Notes: generated from the letters alone by a model not told the origin. DNA of 64,000 nt from Peptoniphilus raoultii (GCF_900099555.1 NZ_FMWM01000002.1:496001-560000); one strand, 5' to 3'; shown: positions 35,469 to 44,304, counted from the first letter of the stretch. Made by a program: numbers and translations.

Positions 35469-36233
35469 ATGCAAGGTATTGAAAAATTTACTATAAATGA
35501 ATATTCAAATATAAAAAATGTTATTGCAGTTGTTTCTGGCAAGGGAGGAGTTGGAAAATCTTTTACATCTTCTATGCTTGCTGTTCATCTTAAAAAAATG
35601 GCTTATAAGGTTGGGATTCTTGATGCCGATATAACAGGACCGTCAATTCCCGAGGCCTTTGGCATTGATGACATGGCAGTTTCTGACGGTGTAAATATTC
35701 TTCCTCAAATTACAAAGACTGGCATAAAGTTAATTTCAGTTAATTCAGTTTTAGAAAATAAAAGTGCCCCCGTTCTTTGGAGGGGACCTTTAATTAATTC
35801 TGCCATTAAGCAGTTTTTTTCAGAAGTTTTTTGGGGAAATTTAGATTATTTAATTGTTGATATGCCGCCAGGAACAGGTGATGTTGCCCTAACTGTTTTT
35901 CAGTCCATGCCCTTAACGGGAGTAATTATTGTTTCAACCCCCCAAGATTTAGTTAAGATGATTGTTGAAAAGGCAATTAATATGGCAAATATGATGAGTG
36001 TAAATATTTTAGGCTTTGTAGAAAATATGTCCTATTATAAGTGCAAGCACTGCGGAGAAATTTCCTATATTTTTGGGCCAAGTAAAATAAAAGAAATAGC
36101 TGAAAAAGAAGGAGTAAAAAATATTTTAAATCTTCCAATAGAGCCTGAATTTGCAAATTTTATTGACAAGGGAGAGGCTGAGGAAATAAATATTCCTGAA
36201 TTTGAAAACTTTATAAGGAGTTTGGAGAAATGA
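35469..36233 (+). CDS. Mrp/ApbC-type P-loop ATPase (Fe-S cluster carrier)
   Basis: The 254-residue protein has a deviant Walker A, VVSGKGGVGKSFTSSM (about residues 20-35), switch II YLIVDMPPGTGDV and the cluster-binding C-x-x-C in YYKCKHCGEISYIFG (about 187-190). This is the Mrp/NBP35 family that holds and hands over [4Fe-4S] clusters. The N-terminal DUF59 domain of long Mrp proteins is absent. It is placed directly before a TrxR-like flavoprotein with a 4-base overlap, which suggests service to a redox enzyme of this operon (inference). Confidence 0.87.
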   Translation: MQGIEKFTINEYSNIKNVIAVVSGKGGVGKSFTSSMLAVHLKKMAYKVGILDADITGPSIPEAFGIDDMAVSDGVNILPQITKTGIKLISVNSVLENKSAPVLWRGPLINSAIKQFFSEVFWGNLDYLIVDMPPGTGDVALTVFQSMPLTGVIIVSTPQDLVKMIVEKAINMANMMSVNILGFVENMSYYKCKHCGEISYIFGPSKIKEIAEKEGVKNILNLPIEPEFANFIDKGEAEEINIPEFENFIRSLEK

Positions 36234-37162
36234 TTTATGATTTAATAATAATTGGAGCCGGCAGTGCAGGTCTTTCTGCTGCCATCTATGCTGGCAGATC
36301 CCTTTTAAAAACTTTAATAATTGAAAAGTCAGGCTATGGTGGTAGAGTAAACGATACCGCATCAGTAATAAACTATCCTGGTTTTTCAAATATTTCTGGA
36401 AGGGATATTGTAAAAGAATTTAGAAACCACGCATCAGCTTATGACACCAACAAATTTACTTATGGAACAGTTGAAGGGATTGAAAAAGAAGGAGATATTT
36501 TTTGCCTTAAAACAAAAAGGGATAAAAAATATTATGGCAAGGCAATAATAATTGCAACTGGAACTTTTTCAAGAATTTTAAATATTCCTGGCGAAATGGA
36601 ATATACAGGCCACGGAGTTTCCTACTGCTCAACTTGCGATGCCGATAATTTTATAAATAAGGATATTCATATTTTGGGCTCAGGAGATTTGGCCCTTGAT
36701 GAAGCAGATTATCTTTCAAATTTTTGCAATTCCATTAATCTACTTGTAATTCACGACAGGGGAGTTTTAGATGGCAATGCTCAGGCTCAAGCAAAACTAA
36801 AAAATAATCCGAAAATTTCTTTTACATGGAACTGTGAACTTCTAGGAATTTATGGAGATACTAAAGTTAAACAAATTGAATATCAAAATTTAAAAACTGG
36901 CGAAAAAAATTTGGTGGCTAGTGATGGAATTTTTATTTTTGCAGGCATGAGTCCAAATTCAAGTTTTCTTGAAGGCCTTGTTGAACTTGATGATCAAAAA
37001 TTTGTTAAGACTAATGAATTTATGCAAACAAGTGTCAAGGGGATTTTTGCCGCAGGAGATGTGAGAAAAAAAGTTTTAAGACAAATTGTTACAGCTGCAA
37101 ATGACGGTGCCATTGCCACAGTTTATGCAGAAAGATATATAAGAAATAGGAGCAAACTATGA
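36230..37162 (+). CDS. Thioredoxin-reductase-like FAD/dithiol oxidoreductase
   Basis: The 310-residue protein has an N-terminal FAD motif IIGAGSAGLSAAIYAGRS, redox pair Cys133-Cys136 in YCSTCDAD, and a C-terminal FAD motif GIFAAGDVRKK. Length and order fit the low-Mr thioredoxin reductase family. The second nucleotide-binding loop reads LGSGDLALDEA, and the HRRxxxR NADPH-phosphate signature normally following is replaced by VIHDRGVLDGNAQ. NADPH is thus probably not the donor; ferredoxin- or NADH-dependent relatives are known. It overlaps the next gene by 4 bases, whose C-terminus is a thioredoxin. Confidence 0.85.
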   Translation: MIYDLIIIGAGSAGLSAAIYAGRSLLKTLIIEKSGYGGRVNDTASVINYPGFSNISGRDIVKEFRNHASAYDTNKFTYGTVEGIEKEGDIFCLKTKRDKKYYGKAIIIATGTFSRILNIPGEMEYTGHGVSYCSTCDADNFINKDIHILGSGDLALDEADYLSNFCNSINLLVIHDRGVLDGNAQAQAKLKNNPKISFTWNCELLGIYGDTKVKQIEYQNLKTGEKNLVASDGIFIFAGMSPNSSFLEGLVELDDQKFVKTNEFMQTSVKGIFAAGDVRKKVLRQIVTAANDGAIATVYAERYIRNRSKL

Positions 37163-38928
37163 GAGTTTTTCCAAGGTCTACAGTTTTATATAATAAGAAA
37201 AAAGCCTATAACGGCATAAATTTAATTTCAACTGCAAAGGATGGAGTTCTCTTAACTTCAATGTGCGGTGATGAGCTGGCAAGATATGTTTTAAATCCCA
37301 TGCCTGCCAAGATGCTTTCAAATGGCAATATTATTTCCGTTACAGAATTTAGGACATCTGATTTTGGAGTGTCAGATGGAATAAGACTTGCAGAAATAAA
37401 TAAAGAGGGAAAAATTAAATGGGAGTTTTCCAGAAATAAATTTATAAAGGATAGGGGCTACAAGGAAAAATGGATGGCAAGAGCTCACAGCGACTTTCAA
37501 AGAAAGGGTCATCTTTTGGACTACACTCTTTCAAATGAAAAGAATATGACAGAAAAAACCTTAATGCTTACTCACGACAATGTTTATGTTAAGTCAATTT
37601 CCGACAAGGAACTTTTAGATGATGTTATATTAGAAGTGGACAAGGGCGGAAATATTTTGTGGAAATTTTCTTTTTCCGAACATTTTGATGAATTAAATTT
37701 TTCTGAAGAAGCAAAAAATGTAATTTATAGAAATCCTAATTTAAGAATTACAGAAAATCCCATTGGAAATTATTTAGATGTAACTTCAATTTCCTACTTG
37801 GGAGAAAACAAATGGTATGACATGGGAGATTCAAGATTTCATCCCGACAACATTTTATTTACGGCAAGGGCTGCAAATATTATTGGAATAATTGACAGGA
37901 AAAAGAATAAAATTGTCTATGAAATTGGGCCAAGTCTTGAATCCTATTCAAAATTTTCTCCAATAATAGGCTCTTCCTTTGCATCACTTATTCCTAAGGG
38001 TCTTGAAGGTGAAGGAAATTTAATGATTTTTGACAATGGCGGATCCTGCGGCTATAGTGCTGCAACAATTTTTGCACCTCAAGGACTTTTCCCTTACGTT
38101 AGGGCTTATTCAAGAATCTTAGAAATAAATCCAATAACTTTTAATATAAATTGGCAATTAGGCCCAAGAGATTTTGGTTATTCAGTTCCCTTAAATGGCT
38201 ACAAATTTTATTCTCCCTATGGAGGAAATGTTGAAAGACTTCCAAATGGAAATACTCTTGTAACTCTTACAACTGAAGGAATTGTCCTTGAAGTTACAAG
38301 GGATAAGGAATTAGTTTGGCAATGGGTTTCTCCCTACAGACGGGACACGAAAAATATGCTAAATAATAATTTAATTTATAGGGTCTATAGATATCCCTAT
38401 TCTTATATTGGCCTTGATGGTTATGATGAAAAGGAAATTGAAAAAATCGATTCAAGGTATTTTAATTTAAAGGGTGCTGGAAAATTTTTGGGAGCAGAAA
38501 CAATTAAAGTTGCTGGGGCAGAACTTAATATGGATATAGATCCCCTTTCTCAAAAATCTGAATCCCTTAAAGAATTAAAGGAAAGCAAGGAAATTTTTAG
38601 GAGAAGTCAAGGGCTTATTAAAACAATTTCATCTGAAGACTTTGAAGAAAAAACAGGAAAGGGCAATTCAATTGTAGTTTTTGGAGCCATAAGATGTACA
38701 CACTGTGCTCCCCTTTTAGAACTTGTATCAGATATGCTGGAAGATGAATTTCCAAATGTCACCTGCTATTATTTAGATGTTGATACAAATGTAGAGGTTA
38801 AGGAAAAATTAAAAATTCAATCCATACCCCTTACGAATTTTTATAGGAACGGGAAACTTGTCCATTCCTTTACAGGTGAAAATTCCTATGATGACATAGC
38901 AGATTTAATTGAAGAATATTTATTGTAA
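37159..38928 (+). CDS. ASST-like beta-propeller protein fused to a C-terminal thioredoxin domain
   Basis: In this 589-residue protein residues 1-420 resemble arylsulfotransferase (ASST) propellers: NILFTARAANIIGIIDRKK, LMIFDNGG, AYSRILEINP, YGGNVERLPNGNTLV and ELVWQWVSP. Where ASST has the catalytic His in H-x-N-S and G-Q-H contexts, this protein reads DVTSI and GSS. A linker (430-495) leads to a thioredoxin fold with VFGAIRCTHCAPLLE (Cys513, Cys516) and SIPLTNFYRNGK. There is no signal peptide, so it is cytoplasmic. Its neighbour is a likely reductase for the CTHC pair. The function is unknown; sulfotransferase activity is doubtful. Confidence 0.72.
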   Translation: MRVFPRSTVLYNKKKAYNGINLISTAKDGVLLTSMCGDELARYVLNPMPAKMLSNGNIISVTEFRTSDFGVSDGIRLAEINKEGKIKWEFSRNKFIKDRGYKEKWMARAHSDFQRKGHLLDYTLSNEKNMTEKTLMLTHDNVYVKSISDKELLDDVILEVDKGGNILWKFSFSEHFDELNFSEEAKNVIYRNPNLRITENPIGNYLDVTSISYLGENKWYDMGDSRFHPDNILFTARAANIIGIIDRKKNKIVYEIGPSLESYSKFSPIIGSSFASLIPKGLEGEGNLMIFDNGGSCGYSAATIFAPQGLFPYVRAYSRILEINPITFNINWQLGPRDFGYSVPLNGYKFYSPYGGNVERLPNGNTLVTLTTEGIVLEVTRDKELVWQWVSPYRRDTKNMLNNNLIYRVYRYPYSYIGLDGYDEKEIEKIDSRYFNLKGAGKFLGAETIKVAGAELNMDIDPLSQKSESLKELKESKEIFRRSQGLIKTISSEDFEEKTGKGNSIVVFGAIRCTHCAPLLELVSDMLEDEFPNVTCYYLDVDTNVEVKEKLKIQSIPLTNFYRNGKLVHSFTGENSYDDIADLIEEYLL

Positions 38929-38944
38929 AGATTAACATTAAAAA

Positions 38945-38976
38945 ATCCGCCAAATTAATGGCGGATAATTTTTTTA
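38945..38976. terminator. Bidirectional Rho-independent terminator
   Basis: ATCCGCC (38945-38951) and GGCGGAT (38960-38966), loop of 8, then AA and seven T. It separates the redox operon from the convergent gene at 38979. Confidence 0.88.
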
Positions 38977-38978
38977 AA

Positions 38979-39809
38979 TTATTTTGCTAATTTTTCTTCA
39001 ATTTTATCTTTAGCTTCTTCAGCTTTCTTTTCTACTTTTTCTTTTGCCTTTTCAGCTTCAGCCTTAATATCTTCTTTAGCTTTTTCAGACTTTTCGCCTA
39101 CTTTTTCTTTAGCTTCTTCAGCTTTTTTGTCAATAGCCTCTTTAACTTCTTCGGCTTTCTTTTCTACTTTTTCTCCGCCATCAGTTAAAGTAACTTCTCT
39201 TGTTTCAGCGTTCCAGTCAACAGTATAGCCAAGAATTTCTTCACAGATAACTCTTAGTGGAAGATATGAGAAATTGTCTTGAATGAATGGAGCAGCTTCT
39301 AATTTCTTTTCTTCTCCATTAACCATCATTTTGTCGCTATCAATAGTAAGTTTCATAACTTTTTCATCTTTAGTGATAGTGAAAGATTTTTCTTTTTCAT
39401 TCCATTCAACTTTTGCCTTGCTAGTTTCTGCAAGTTTACGAATTGGAATGAAAGTTCTATTTGCTTTAATAACAGCAGGATTTTCAAGTTCTAAAGCTGT
39501 TCCCTTAAGAATAACTTTAACGTCTTGTTTTGCTGCATTTTCTTTAGCATCCTTAACTTCTTCTTTAACTTCTTTTTTATCTTCTTCTTTTACTTCTTTA
39601 GCTTTTTCTTCAGCCTTTTTAACTTCTTCCTTAGCAACTTCAGAAACTTCTTTAGCGCCTTCTTTAGCCTTGTCTTTTAAATCCTTAACTTCTTCTTTAA
39701 CAGTATTTGCATCAGGAAGTTTAACTCCTGGAGTTTCAGCAAAAGCTGCCATTGGGCTTGCAAGTAAAGATGCAAGAGTAGTAACTGTAACAAATTTTCT
39801 TAATTTCAT
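38979..39809 (-). CDS. Secreted copper-amine-oxidase-N-like domain protein with charged helical arms
   Basis: The 276-residue protein has a signal peptide (MKLRKFVTVTTLASLLASPMAAFA). Lys/Glu/Ala-rich amphipathic repeats (KKAEEKAKEV type) fill residues 30-90 and again 205-276. Between them is a copper amine oxidase N-terminal-like (stalk) domain: NRTFIPIRKLAETSKAKVEW, FSYLPLRVICEEILGYTVDW and REVTLTD. In Firmicutes this domain is common in wall-associated proteins and is not an oxidase. ATG 39809 is chosen, with GGAGG 7 bases before; a TTG further upstream is less likely. The helical arms may form coiled coils or bind the envelope. Confidence 0.82.
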   Translation of the reverse strand: MKLRKFVTVTTLASLLASPMAAFAETPGVKLPDANTVKEEVKDLKDKAKEGAKEVSEVAKEEVKKAEEKAKEVKEEDKKEVKEEVKDAKENAAKQDVKVILKGTALELENPAVIKANRTFIPIRKLAETSKAKVEWNEKEKSFTITKDEKVMKLTIDSDKMMVNGEEKKLEAAPFIQDNFSYLPLRVICEEILGYTVDWNAETREVTLTDGGEKVEKKAEEVKEAIDKKAEEAKEKVGEKSEKAKEDIKAEAEKAKEKVEKKAEEAKDKIEEKLAK

Positions 39810-39867
39810 AATTACCTCCAAATATATAAATTAAGTTTATAATAGCAAGAAATCGTACTTTTGTCAA

Positions 39868-40500
39868 TTAATCAGCTTTTGTGTGCCATGATAAATTTGC
39901 AAAATCCTCAAAATGTTTTTCTGAATTTATTAAAAATCTATTTTTTACAAGAGAAGCCATATATTTGTCATTTTTATAGGAATCGGTATAGGCCATAGAA
40001 TTTTCGTAGTCAATTTCAATATTTTCCCTTTCTAAAAGTTCTTTTATTCTCTTTACCTTTTCCTTGCCTGAATTATTTTTCCCCACAAGCTCATAATTTT
40101 TGTCAAGCCTAGTCCCAAGAATATAATCGAAAGGGAGAATTTTATTTATATATTTTAAATAATTTTCGCAAGAAGCCGAACACAAAATTTTTATATCCCC
40201 ATCACTATACTTTTCAAATTCAGGAAAAATCTCTTCAAAAAAATGAGAAGGATATAATATTTTAAGAAAAAAATTTTCAAGGTCCTTTTCTGTTAAAGGT
40301 TTCATGACAGAAACCATGGCTTTTTTAACATGACAAAAATTCCCCGTAAGTAAATAATAAATATATTCTCTACATAAATTTATAATTAATGTGATAAAAA
40401 GATAGGGATGTTTTTTAATGGCAAATTTCCACAAAAGAAAAATGGATTCACTATCAATTATTGTCTTATCAAAATCATAAAGAATTACTTTCTTTTTCAA
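39868..40500 (-). CDS. HAD-superfamily phosphatase (SerB/PGP-type)
   Basis: The 210-residue protein has HAD motif I as LYDFDKTIID right after the start, motif II around KILCSASCEN and motif III in GKEKVKRIKEL...MAYTDSYKND. The cap pattern fits the phosphoserine phosphatase-like subfamily that includes PGPase C-type enzymes. The start is TTG 40500 rather than the far-upstream ATG: AGGAGG lies 5 bases before the TTG, and the resulting KKKVILYDFDK start fits the family. Substrate unknown. Confidence 0.78.
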   Translation of the reverse strand: MKKKVILYDFDKTIIDSESIFLLWKFAIKKHPYLFITLIINLCREYIYYLLTGNFCHVKKAMVSVMKPLTEKDLENFFLKILYPSHFFEEIFPEFEKYSDGDIKILCSASCENYLKYINKILPFDYILGTRLDKNYELVGKNNSGKEKVKRIKELLERENIEIDYENSMAYTDSYKNDKYMASLVKNRFLINSEKHFEDFANLSWHTKAD

Positions 40501-40606
40501 TTTTGCCTCCTTTCCTATATTTCTATTATAACAAAAATATAGGGACAAAAGCCTTTGCAAGCTTTAAAAAATTCCTAAAATCAGCTATAATTTTAATGGT
40601 GATTAA

Positions 40607-41641
40607 ATGAGGGAAATTCTTCATGTAGATTTAGATGCCTTTTATGCTTCTTGCGAAGAACTTGACTATCCTGCCCTTAAGGGCAAACCCCTTGTCGTTG
40701 CAGGAAGAAGCGAAAGAAGTATAATAACAACTGCAAATTATGAGGCGAGAAAATTTGGTATTCATTCTGCCATGCCAATTTTTATGGCAAAAAAATTATG
40801 CGACCATTTAATTATTATGCCCATGAGAAGGGGAAGATATTTACAAAAATCACAAGAAGTTTTTGAGATTTTGTCATCCTATACAGATATAATTGAAAAA
40901 GTTTCAATAGATGAATCCTATCTTGATATGACTGGAAAAAATTTAGACCTTAAGTATTTAAAGGCTATGCAAAACAATATTTTAAAAAAGAGCGGCCTTA
41001 ATGTTTCGATAGGCTTATCTTTCAATAAATTTCTAGCAAAACTTGCCAGCGACTGGAATAAGCCAAGGGGCATAAAAATAATAAATAAAGAGGAAGTCCC
41101 GGAAATTTTAATGGACCTTGACATTAGAAAAATTCATGGAATAGGCAAAAAATCAGAAGAAAGGCTGAGAAATATTGGCATAAATAAAGTCCGTGATCTC
41201 TACCTTTTAAATGAAGAATTTTTGACAGAATTTTTTGGAAAATTGGGAACAGACCTCTACAATAGAATAAGGGGAATAGACGAAAGAGAAGTTACAGTCC
41301 ATAGGGAAAGAAAAAGTATTGGGACAGAATCAACTTTCACTTCAACAGACAATAAAAAAATAATAGAATCATATATAGAAAAATTTGCTGGAGAACTTTC
41401 AGAAAATTTATATAGAAAAAATATTTGCGGCTACACGCTAACAATAAAATTAAAGGACGAAAATTTTAAAATAAGGACAAGGTCCAGGACCTTTGACACA
41501 GTCCTTTTTGAAAGAGATGAGATTTTAAAAGCAGGGCTAAATCTTCTCCGTGAATTTTATGGAGGAGAAAAAATAAGACTTGTTGGCCTAACAATGTCAA
41601 ATTTAGTGGACCTATATGCTCATCAAATAACATTTTTTTAG
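40607..41641 (+). CDS. dinB: DNA polymerase IV (Y-family)
   Basis: The 344-residue protein has motifs ILHVDLDAFYASCEEL at the N-terminus (catalytic Asp pair with VSIDESYLDMT near residue 102), helix-hairpin-helix IHGIGKKSEERLRNIGI (about 180) and little-finger sequence up to the end. It copies damaged DNA with low fidelity. A weak GGTGA-type SD precedes ATG 40607. It leads a three-gene set with a thioesterase (8-base gap) and apt (9-base gap). Confidence 0.94.
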   Translation: MREILHVDLDAFYASCEELDYPALKGKPLVVAGRSERSIITTANYEARKFGIHSAMPIFMAKKLCDHLIIMPMRRGRYLQKSQEVFEILSSYTDIIEKVSIDESYLDMTGKNLDLKYLKAMQNNILKKSGLNVSIGLSFNKFLAKLASDWNKPRGIKIINKEEVPEILMDLDIRKIHGIGKKSEERLRNIGINKVRDLYLLNEEFLTEFFGKLGTDLYNRIRGIDEREVTVHRERKSIGTESTFTSTDNKKIIESYIEKFAGELSENLYRKNICGYTLTIKLKDENFKIRTRSRTFDTVLFERDEILKAGLNLLREFYGGEKIRLVGLTMSNLVDLYAHQITFF

Positions 41642-41649
41642 GAGGCTAA

Positions 41650-42084
41650 ATGGAAAGGGAAGATATAAAAATCCTAGTCAATGAAGGAATATTTACAAAG
41701 GCTAATAATATGTCTTTTGTTTCATATGAAGATGAAGTTTTAACCTTAAAAATGCTACCAGATGAAAGGCACATTTCAGAACTAAATATTTTGCATGGAG
41801 GCATAATTTATACCTTTGCAGATACAGTAACAGGAATCTTATGTATGACCCTTGGCAAAGTTTACGTTACAATAGATGCAACTATGAATTATATATCAAA
41901 TACACCAAAGGGAGTAGAAATATTTGGCAGGGCGCATTTTATCCACAAGGGAAATACAATATGCGTAGTGGATGTGGAAGTCTATACAAAAGAAAAACTT
42001 TTAACAAAGGGGACTTTTACCTACCACTCATATTTAAAAAAAGACAATAATTATACAGCGTACTTAGAAAAAAATAAAATTTAG
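41650..42084 (+). CDS. Hotdog-fold thioesterase, PaaI-like
   Basis: The 144-residue single hotdog domain has the typical ILHGGIIYTFADTVTG helix-strand segment (about residues 46-61), followed by TIDATMNYISNTPKG. PaaI/YbgC-like enzymes hydrolyse acyl-CoA thioesters. The substrate is unknown. It lies between dinB and apt with short gaps and its own AGGAGG site. Confidence 0.82.
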   Translation: MEREDIKILVNEGIFTKANNMSFVSYEDEVLTLKMLPDERHISELNILHGGIIYTFADTVTGILCMTLGKVYVTIDATMNYISNTPKGVEIFGRAHFIHKGNTICVVDVEVYTKEKLLTKGTFTYHSYLKKDNNYTAYLEKNKI

Positions 42085-42093
42085 GAGGAAATT

Positions 42094-42603
42094 ATGGATT
42101 TAAAATCAAGAATAAGATCAATCCCTGGATATCCAAAAGAAGGAATAATATTTAGAGATGTAACAACACTGTTAAAAGATGGAGAAGCTTTTAAAGAAGC
42201 TATAGATAAAATGATAGAAAAAATCCCCGGGGACTTTGATAAAATTGTTGGTGTAGAAGCAAGGGGATTTATAGTGGGAGCCCCAATGGCCTATAAACTA
42301 AAAAAAGGTTTCGTTCCCATAAGAAAACCGGGCAAACTTCCTTCAGAAAAAATTTCAGAAGAATATGAACTAGAATATGGAACAGATTCAATAGAAATAC
42401 ACCTTGACTCCATAAACAAAGGTGACAAAATAATTTTAGTAGATGACCTTTTGGCAACAGGCGGAACATCAGAAAGTGCCATAAAACTTATAGAAAAACT
42501 TGGCGGAGAAGTAAGAGCCCTAATATTTTTAATGGAACTTGAAGAATTGAAAGCCAGGGACAAATTAAAAAAATATGAAGTACATTCAATAATTAAATAT
42601 TAA
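42094..42603 (+). CDS. apt: Adenine phosphoribosyltransferase
   Basis: The 169-residue protein has SIPGYPKEGIIFRDVTTLLKD at the N-terminus (split: PGYPKEGIIFRD and VTTLLKD), EARGFIVGAP and the PRPP-binding loop ILVDDLLATGGTSESA (about 115-130). It salvages adenine to AMP with PRPP. RBS AGGAGG. The terminator at 42612 closes the operon. Confidence 0.96.
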   Translation: MDLKSRIRSIPGYPKEGIIFRDVTTLLKDGEAFKEAIDKMIEKIPGDFDKIVGVEARGFIVGAPMAYKLKKGFVPIRKPGKLPSEKISEEYELEYGTDSIEIHLDSINKGDKIILVDDLLATGGTSESAIKLIEKLGGEVRALIFLMELEELKARDKLKKYEVHSIIKY

Positions 42604-42611
42604 AAATAATT

Positions 42612-42640
42612 AAAGAGCTCCCAAGGCTCTTTATTTTTTA
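42612..42640 (+). terminator. Rho-independent terminator after apt
   Basis: AAAGAGC (42612-42618) and GCTCTTT (42626-42632) with a 7-base loop, then ATTTTTT. Confidence 0.85.
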
Positions 42641-42652
42641 CTTGTCTACTTT

Positions 42653-42808
42653 TTCAGCCATTATCAAATTTTTGATAAATACTTAGAACTTGAAAAAGCT
42701 GATGATATAGAAAAATGAATTACCAATCTCTTAAGGTTTATAACTTTAATGGCAAGTACAGGGCATCTATGAAAACTTACAAAAAAGGCGATGCTTAAGA
42801 ATGTATAG
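42653..42808 (+). pseudogene. Short decayed coding remnant, family unknown
   Basis: One frame from about 42653 reads FSHYQIFDKYLELEKADDIEK, then TGA (42716), ITNLLRFITLMASTGHL, TGA (42770), KLTKKAMLKNV and TAG (42806-42808). Residue mix and helix-like spacing look protein-coding, but there is no start or recognised domain. A hairpin AAAAGGCGATGCT / AGCATCACCTTTTT (about 42784-42833) lies at its end and could be its old terminator. Confidence 0.35.
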
Positions 42809-42869
42809 TTATCTTATTTAGCATCACCTTTTTATTTTATTATTTGTAAAAATACCTTTTTTTTAATTT

Positions 42870-43265
42870 TTATGTCCTAAATTCAAAGGTATTCTTGCAT
42901 TTTTTGCATTTTATTATAACTTTGCCCTTATTTTTTGGCAATCTCATTTCCAAATTGCAATAGGGGCAGCGAGTGAATTTATAGTCTTTCCTATCTCTAA
43001 TTCTTATTCCTATATAATTTATTTGCCTTCTTATGGGTTTGGTCAGGTCTAAAAATTTTTGATTTTCCCTATAGCGAGCTGATATATTTCTTGAAAACAT
43101 TCTATAATATATATAAATTAAAATGACCAGGGCACCAATGTGGCAATATCTATTTAATTTTACATATCCAATTATTAAAAGTATTAAAACGGGAAGGAGT
43201 AAAAATCTGCCAAAGGCATCTGCTCCGTATCTTCCTACCATAAATTTTCTGAATTTTTCTTTCAT
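42870..43265 (-). CDS. Small membrane protein with C-terminal zinc-ribbon-like motif
   Basis: The 131-residue protein has two close hydrophobic segments (about 20-38 and 42-57) in the N-terminal half. The C-terminal end has two C-x-x-C knuckles, RCPYCNLEM and KCKKCKNTF, which should bind a zinc ion in the cytoplasm. No specific function is known. ATG 43265 has GAGG 6 bases upstream; the preceding dehydrogenase ends only 8 bases before it, so the two genes share a transcript. Confidence 0.72.
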   Translation of the reverse strand: MKEKFRKFMVGRYGADAFGRFLLLPVLILLIIGYVKLNRYCHIGALVILIYIYYRMFSRNISARYRENQKFLDLTKPIRRQINYIGIRIRDRKDYKFTRCPYCNLEMRLPKNKGKVIIKCKKCKNTFEFRT

Positions 43266-43273
43266 AATCTCCC

Positions 43274-44197
43274 TCAATCAAGTATTTTTAAATAATCTTT
43301 GATTATTTTTCCTGAATCGTGTAGCTTTTTTATTTCACTTTCATTTAATTTAAGTTCAAAAGTTTTGGAAATTCCATCTTTATTTATTAGGCAGGGGCTA
43401 GAAATATATAAATCTTCCATGCCATATTCACCATTTAAAAGTGAAGATACATTTAAAATAACATTTTCATTGTGATAGATTGCGGAAATTATATTTGAAA
43501 CTGTATTTCCAATGCCATATTGGGTTGACCCCTTGCCTAAATAAATTTTCCAGCCTCTTTCTCTAACTTCCATTTCAATTTCATTATAGGGGAAACTTTC
43601 TATTTTATTTTCTTTTAAATATTCATCAAGCCCTATGCCAGAAATTTTAACTTGCGACCAAGCAACAAATTGACTTTCACCATGCTCTCCAAGGATATAG
43701 GCTTCAATTGATTTTGGGGAAATATTTAGCTTTTGGCTAAGAATAGTTTTTAATCTTAGCGAGTCAAGACTTGTGCCTGATCCAATAACTTTTGAAGCTG
43801 GAAATTTTGATTCCTTAAAAACTTCATAGGCCATGACATCGCAAGGATTTGAAACTACGATAAAAATCCCTTTAAAACCTGCTCCCACAATTTTGTGAAC
43901 ATAATCTCTTACAACATTTTTATTTTCCTTAAACTCATCAAGGCGGTCTGAACTTTCAGGAATACCCCCTGAAGTTAAAACGATTATGTCGCAAATATTA
44001 AGGTCATCATATTCACAGGCAAAACTTTTTATGTCATGGGCATAAAGACTTCTTGCATCATTTAAATCCATGGTCTGAGACTCAGCCTTCTTTTTATTTA
44101 TATCAACTAAATAAATTTCATCACAAAGTGCACGCATAGCTGCTGTATATGCAATTATTTGACCGGCAAAACCAGATCCTACTATTCCTAATTTCAT
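43274..44197 (-). CDS. L-lactate/malate-type NAD-dependent 2-hydroxyacid dehydrogenase
   Basis: The 307-residue protein has an N-terminal NAD fold GIVGSGFAGQIIAY, the mobile loop GIPESSDRLDEFKENKN, VVSNPCDVMAYE, GSGTSLDSLRLK and the catalytic-His motif ILGEHGESQF (about residue 168). The GTSLDS motif favours the LDH branch over MDH. The substrate loop differs from typical lactate dehydrogenases (ESSDR in place of GETR), so related 2-hydroxy acids such as 2-hydroxyisocaproate are possible. GGGAGG precedes ATG 44197. Confidence 0.85.
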   Translation of the reverse strand: MKLGIVGSGFAGQIIAYTAAMRALCDEIYLVDINKKKAESQTMDLNDARSLYAHDIKSFACEYDDLNICDIIVLTSGGIPESSDRLDEFKENKNVVRDYVHKIVGAGFKGIFIVVSNPCDVMAYEVFKESKFPASKVIGSGTSLDSLRLKTILSQKLNISPKSIEAYILGEHGESQFVAWSQVKISGIGLDEYLKENKIESFPYNEIEMEVRERGWKIYLGKGSTQYGIGNTVSNIISAIYHNENVILNVSSLLNGEYGMEDLYISSPCLINKDGISKTFELKLNESEIKKLHDSGKIIKDYLKILD

Positions 44198-44304
44198 AAA
44201 AACCTCCCTAATATGTAAATTATAACATAAGAAACTAATTTATAGACAGCTAAATGATAGGTGTTTTTTTATTGCTAAAAATTTTGGTGAAAGGGGGTGA
44301 AAAT

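Noticed and set aside
37159..38928. Calling this gene a functional arylsulfotransferase
   Set aside because: The expected catalytic His positions seem replaced and there is no export signal, so only the fold resemblance is reported.
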